Position numbers and translations under genes: made by a program
In this document: piece after piece, positions 63,770-64,000 of the stretch
How positions within the stretch are numbered: the stretch's first letter is position 1
Layout: each line of letters starts with the position of its first letter
From: Psychroflexus aestuariivivens
GTDB taxonomy: Bacteria > Bacteroidota > Bacteroidia > Flavobacteriales > Flavobacteriaceae
Direction: 5' to 3'
NCBI RefSeq assembly: GCF_004010055.1
Contig: NZ_RQVT01000048.1
Span: 1-64,000, forward strand
Length of the DNA stretch: 64,000 nt
The notes under the pieces: model-generated
Databases searched by the model: none
What the model saw: only the letters and a program-made list of their open reading frames with translations
Told to the model about the DNA's origin: nothing

Positions 63770-64000
63770 GAGTTTCTAGGTTTTTATCATCTTCGTCTTT
63801 AACTTTTACAACCAAAATAGCCGCTAAAAGCAAGCTAATACCAGCTGTAAGTAAAGCGAAAATAGCTTGATTGCCGTAAATATATTTTACTAAGGGACCG
63901 CCTATAATGGCATTGATTATTTGTGGGATGACAATAAAAAAATTGAAAATCCCCATATAAACTCCCATTTTCTTGGGATTTATAGAACCTGCTAAAATAG
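63753..64000 (-). CDS. MFS sugar transporter, C-terminal end only
   Basis: The last 82 codons of a membrane transporter whose start lies outside the window. Visible text is ILAGSINPKKMGVYMGIFNF, then helices FIVIPQIINAIIGGPLVKYI and FALLTAGISLLLAAILVV and a charged tail (VKDEDDKNLETHEITK). The KKMGVYMGIFNF motif is typical of the maltose/SLC45-like MFS transporters found beside GH65 and pgmB in Flavobacteriia. It probably carries maltose or dextrin across the inner membrane. It overlaps pgmB by 17 bases. Confidence 0.85.
   Translation of the reverse strand, partial: ILAGSINPKKMGVYMGIFNFFIVIPQIINAIIGGPLVKYIYGNQAIFALLTAGISLLLAAILVVKVKDEDDKNLETHEITK

Overview
The window looks like chromosomal DNA of a Bacteroidota bacterium of the flavobacterial (Flavobacteriaceae-like) type. 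The base composition is AT-rich. The gene families are typical of that group: a type IX secretion sorting domain, DUF4252 proteins behind an ECF sigma factor, a YtxH/holin-X/DUF6327 trio, GH97 and GH65 enzymes for maltodextrin, and MenB. Promoter-like sites fit the Bacteroidota TTTG / TAnnTTTG pattern. No rRNA, tRNA or CRISPR array was seen. I do not name a genus.

Layout. 1-1695: 3' truncated gene for a BspA-like surface protein with 25-residue repeats. 2071-4523: LytS-type kinase, LytTR regulator and a small outer-membrane barrel. 4622-8480: a mixed stretch with a 5'-less type IX cargo fragment, a TlpA-like thioredoxin protein, an unknown membrane protein, a multi-hairpin element and a DUF2971 gene broken by two in-frame stops. 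8529-13283: rhomboid protease, LpxL-like acyltransferase, phosphoglucosamine mutase, AcpH and small membrane proteins. 13349-16909: ECF sigma / membrane partner / two DUF4252 proteins, divergent from an S41 protease with overlapping promoters. 16957-18661: toxin-antitoxin pair, a second repeat-like element and an unknown membrane protein. 18874-28100: housekeeping enzymes on the plus strand (GcvT, SDR, pterin dehydratase, nitroreductase, thioesterase, FMN reductase, PabB, TilS, DsbD). 28184-37049: mostly minus-strand genes (YtxH trio, pyruvate carboxylase, paired bPH2 proteins, SPOR protein, MenB, cysteine dioxygenase). 37139-50396: a CSAD/GAD-like decarboxylase, amidohydrolase, PHO4-like permease, TonB-receptor-like barrel, aldehyde dehydrogenase, 5-oxoprolinase PxpABC and YifB. 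50552-64000: a long minus-strand carbohydrate block.

The last block reads as one pathway: an MFS sugar transporter, beta-phosphoglucomutase, GH65 phosphorylase, GH97 alpha-glucosidase and two GH13 amylases, followed by PfkA, GAPDH, a BadF-type sugar kinase and Pgi. It would take maltodextrin outside the inner membrane to maltose and glucose, then to beta-glucose-1-phosphate and into upper glycolysis. A second linked pair is the divergent cysteine dioxygenase and PLP decarboxylase at 36516-38518, which together could make hypotaurine.

The least ordinary parts are the two accessory inserts (about 6700-8480 and 16950-18660). Each carries genes of unknown or toxin type beside a non-coding hairpin-rich element. 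Other points of note are the overlapping ECF/housekeeping promoter pair at 15406-15456, the vertebrate-like active site of the cysteine dioxygenase, and a dehydrogenase whose nucleotide-binding motif lies upstream of any standard start codon.
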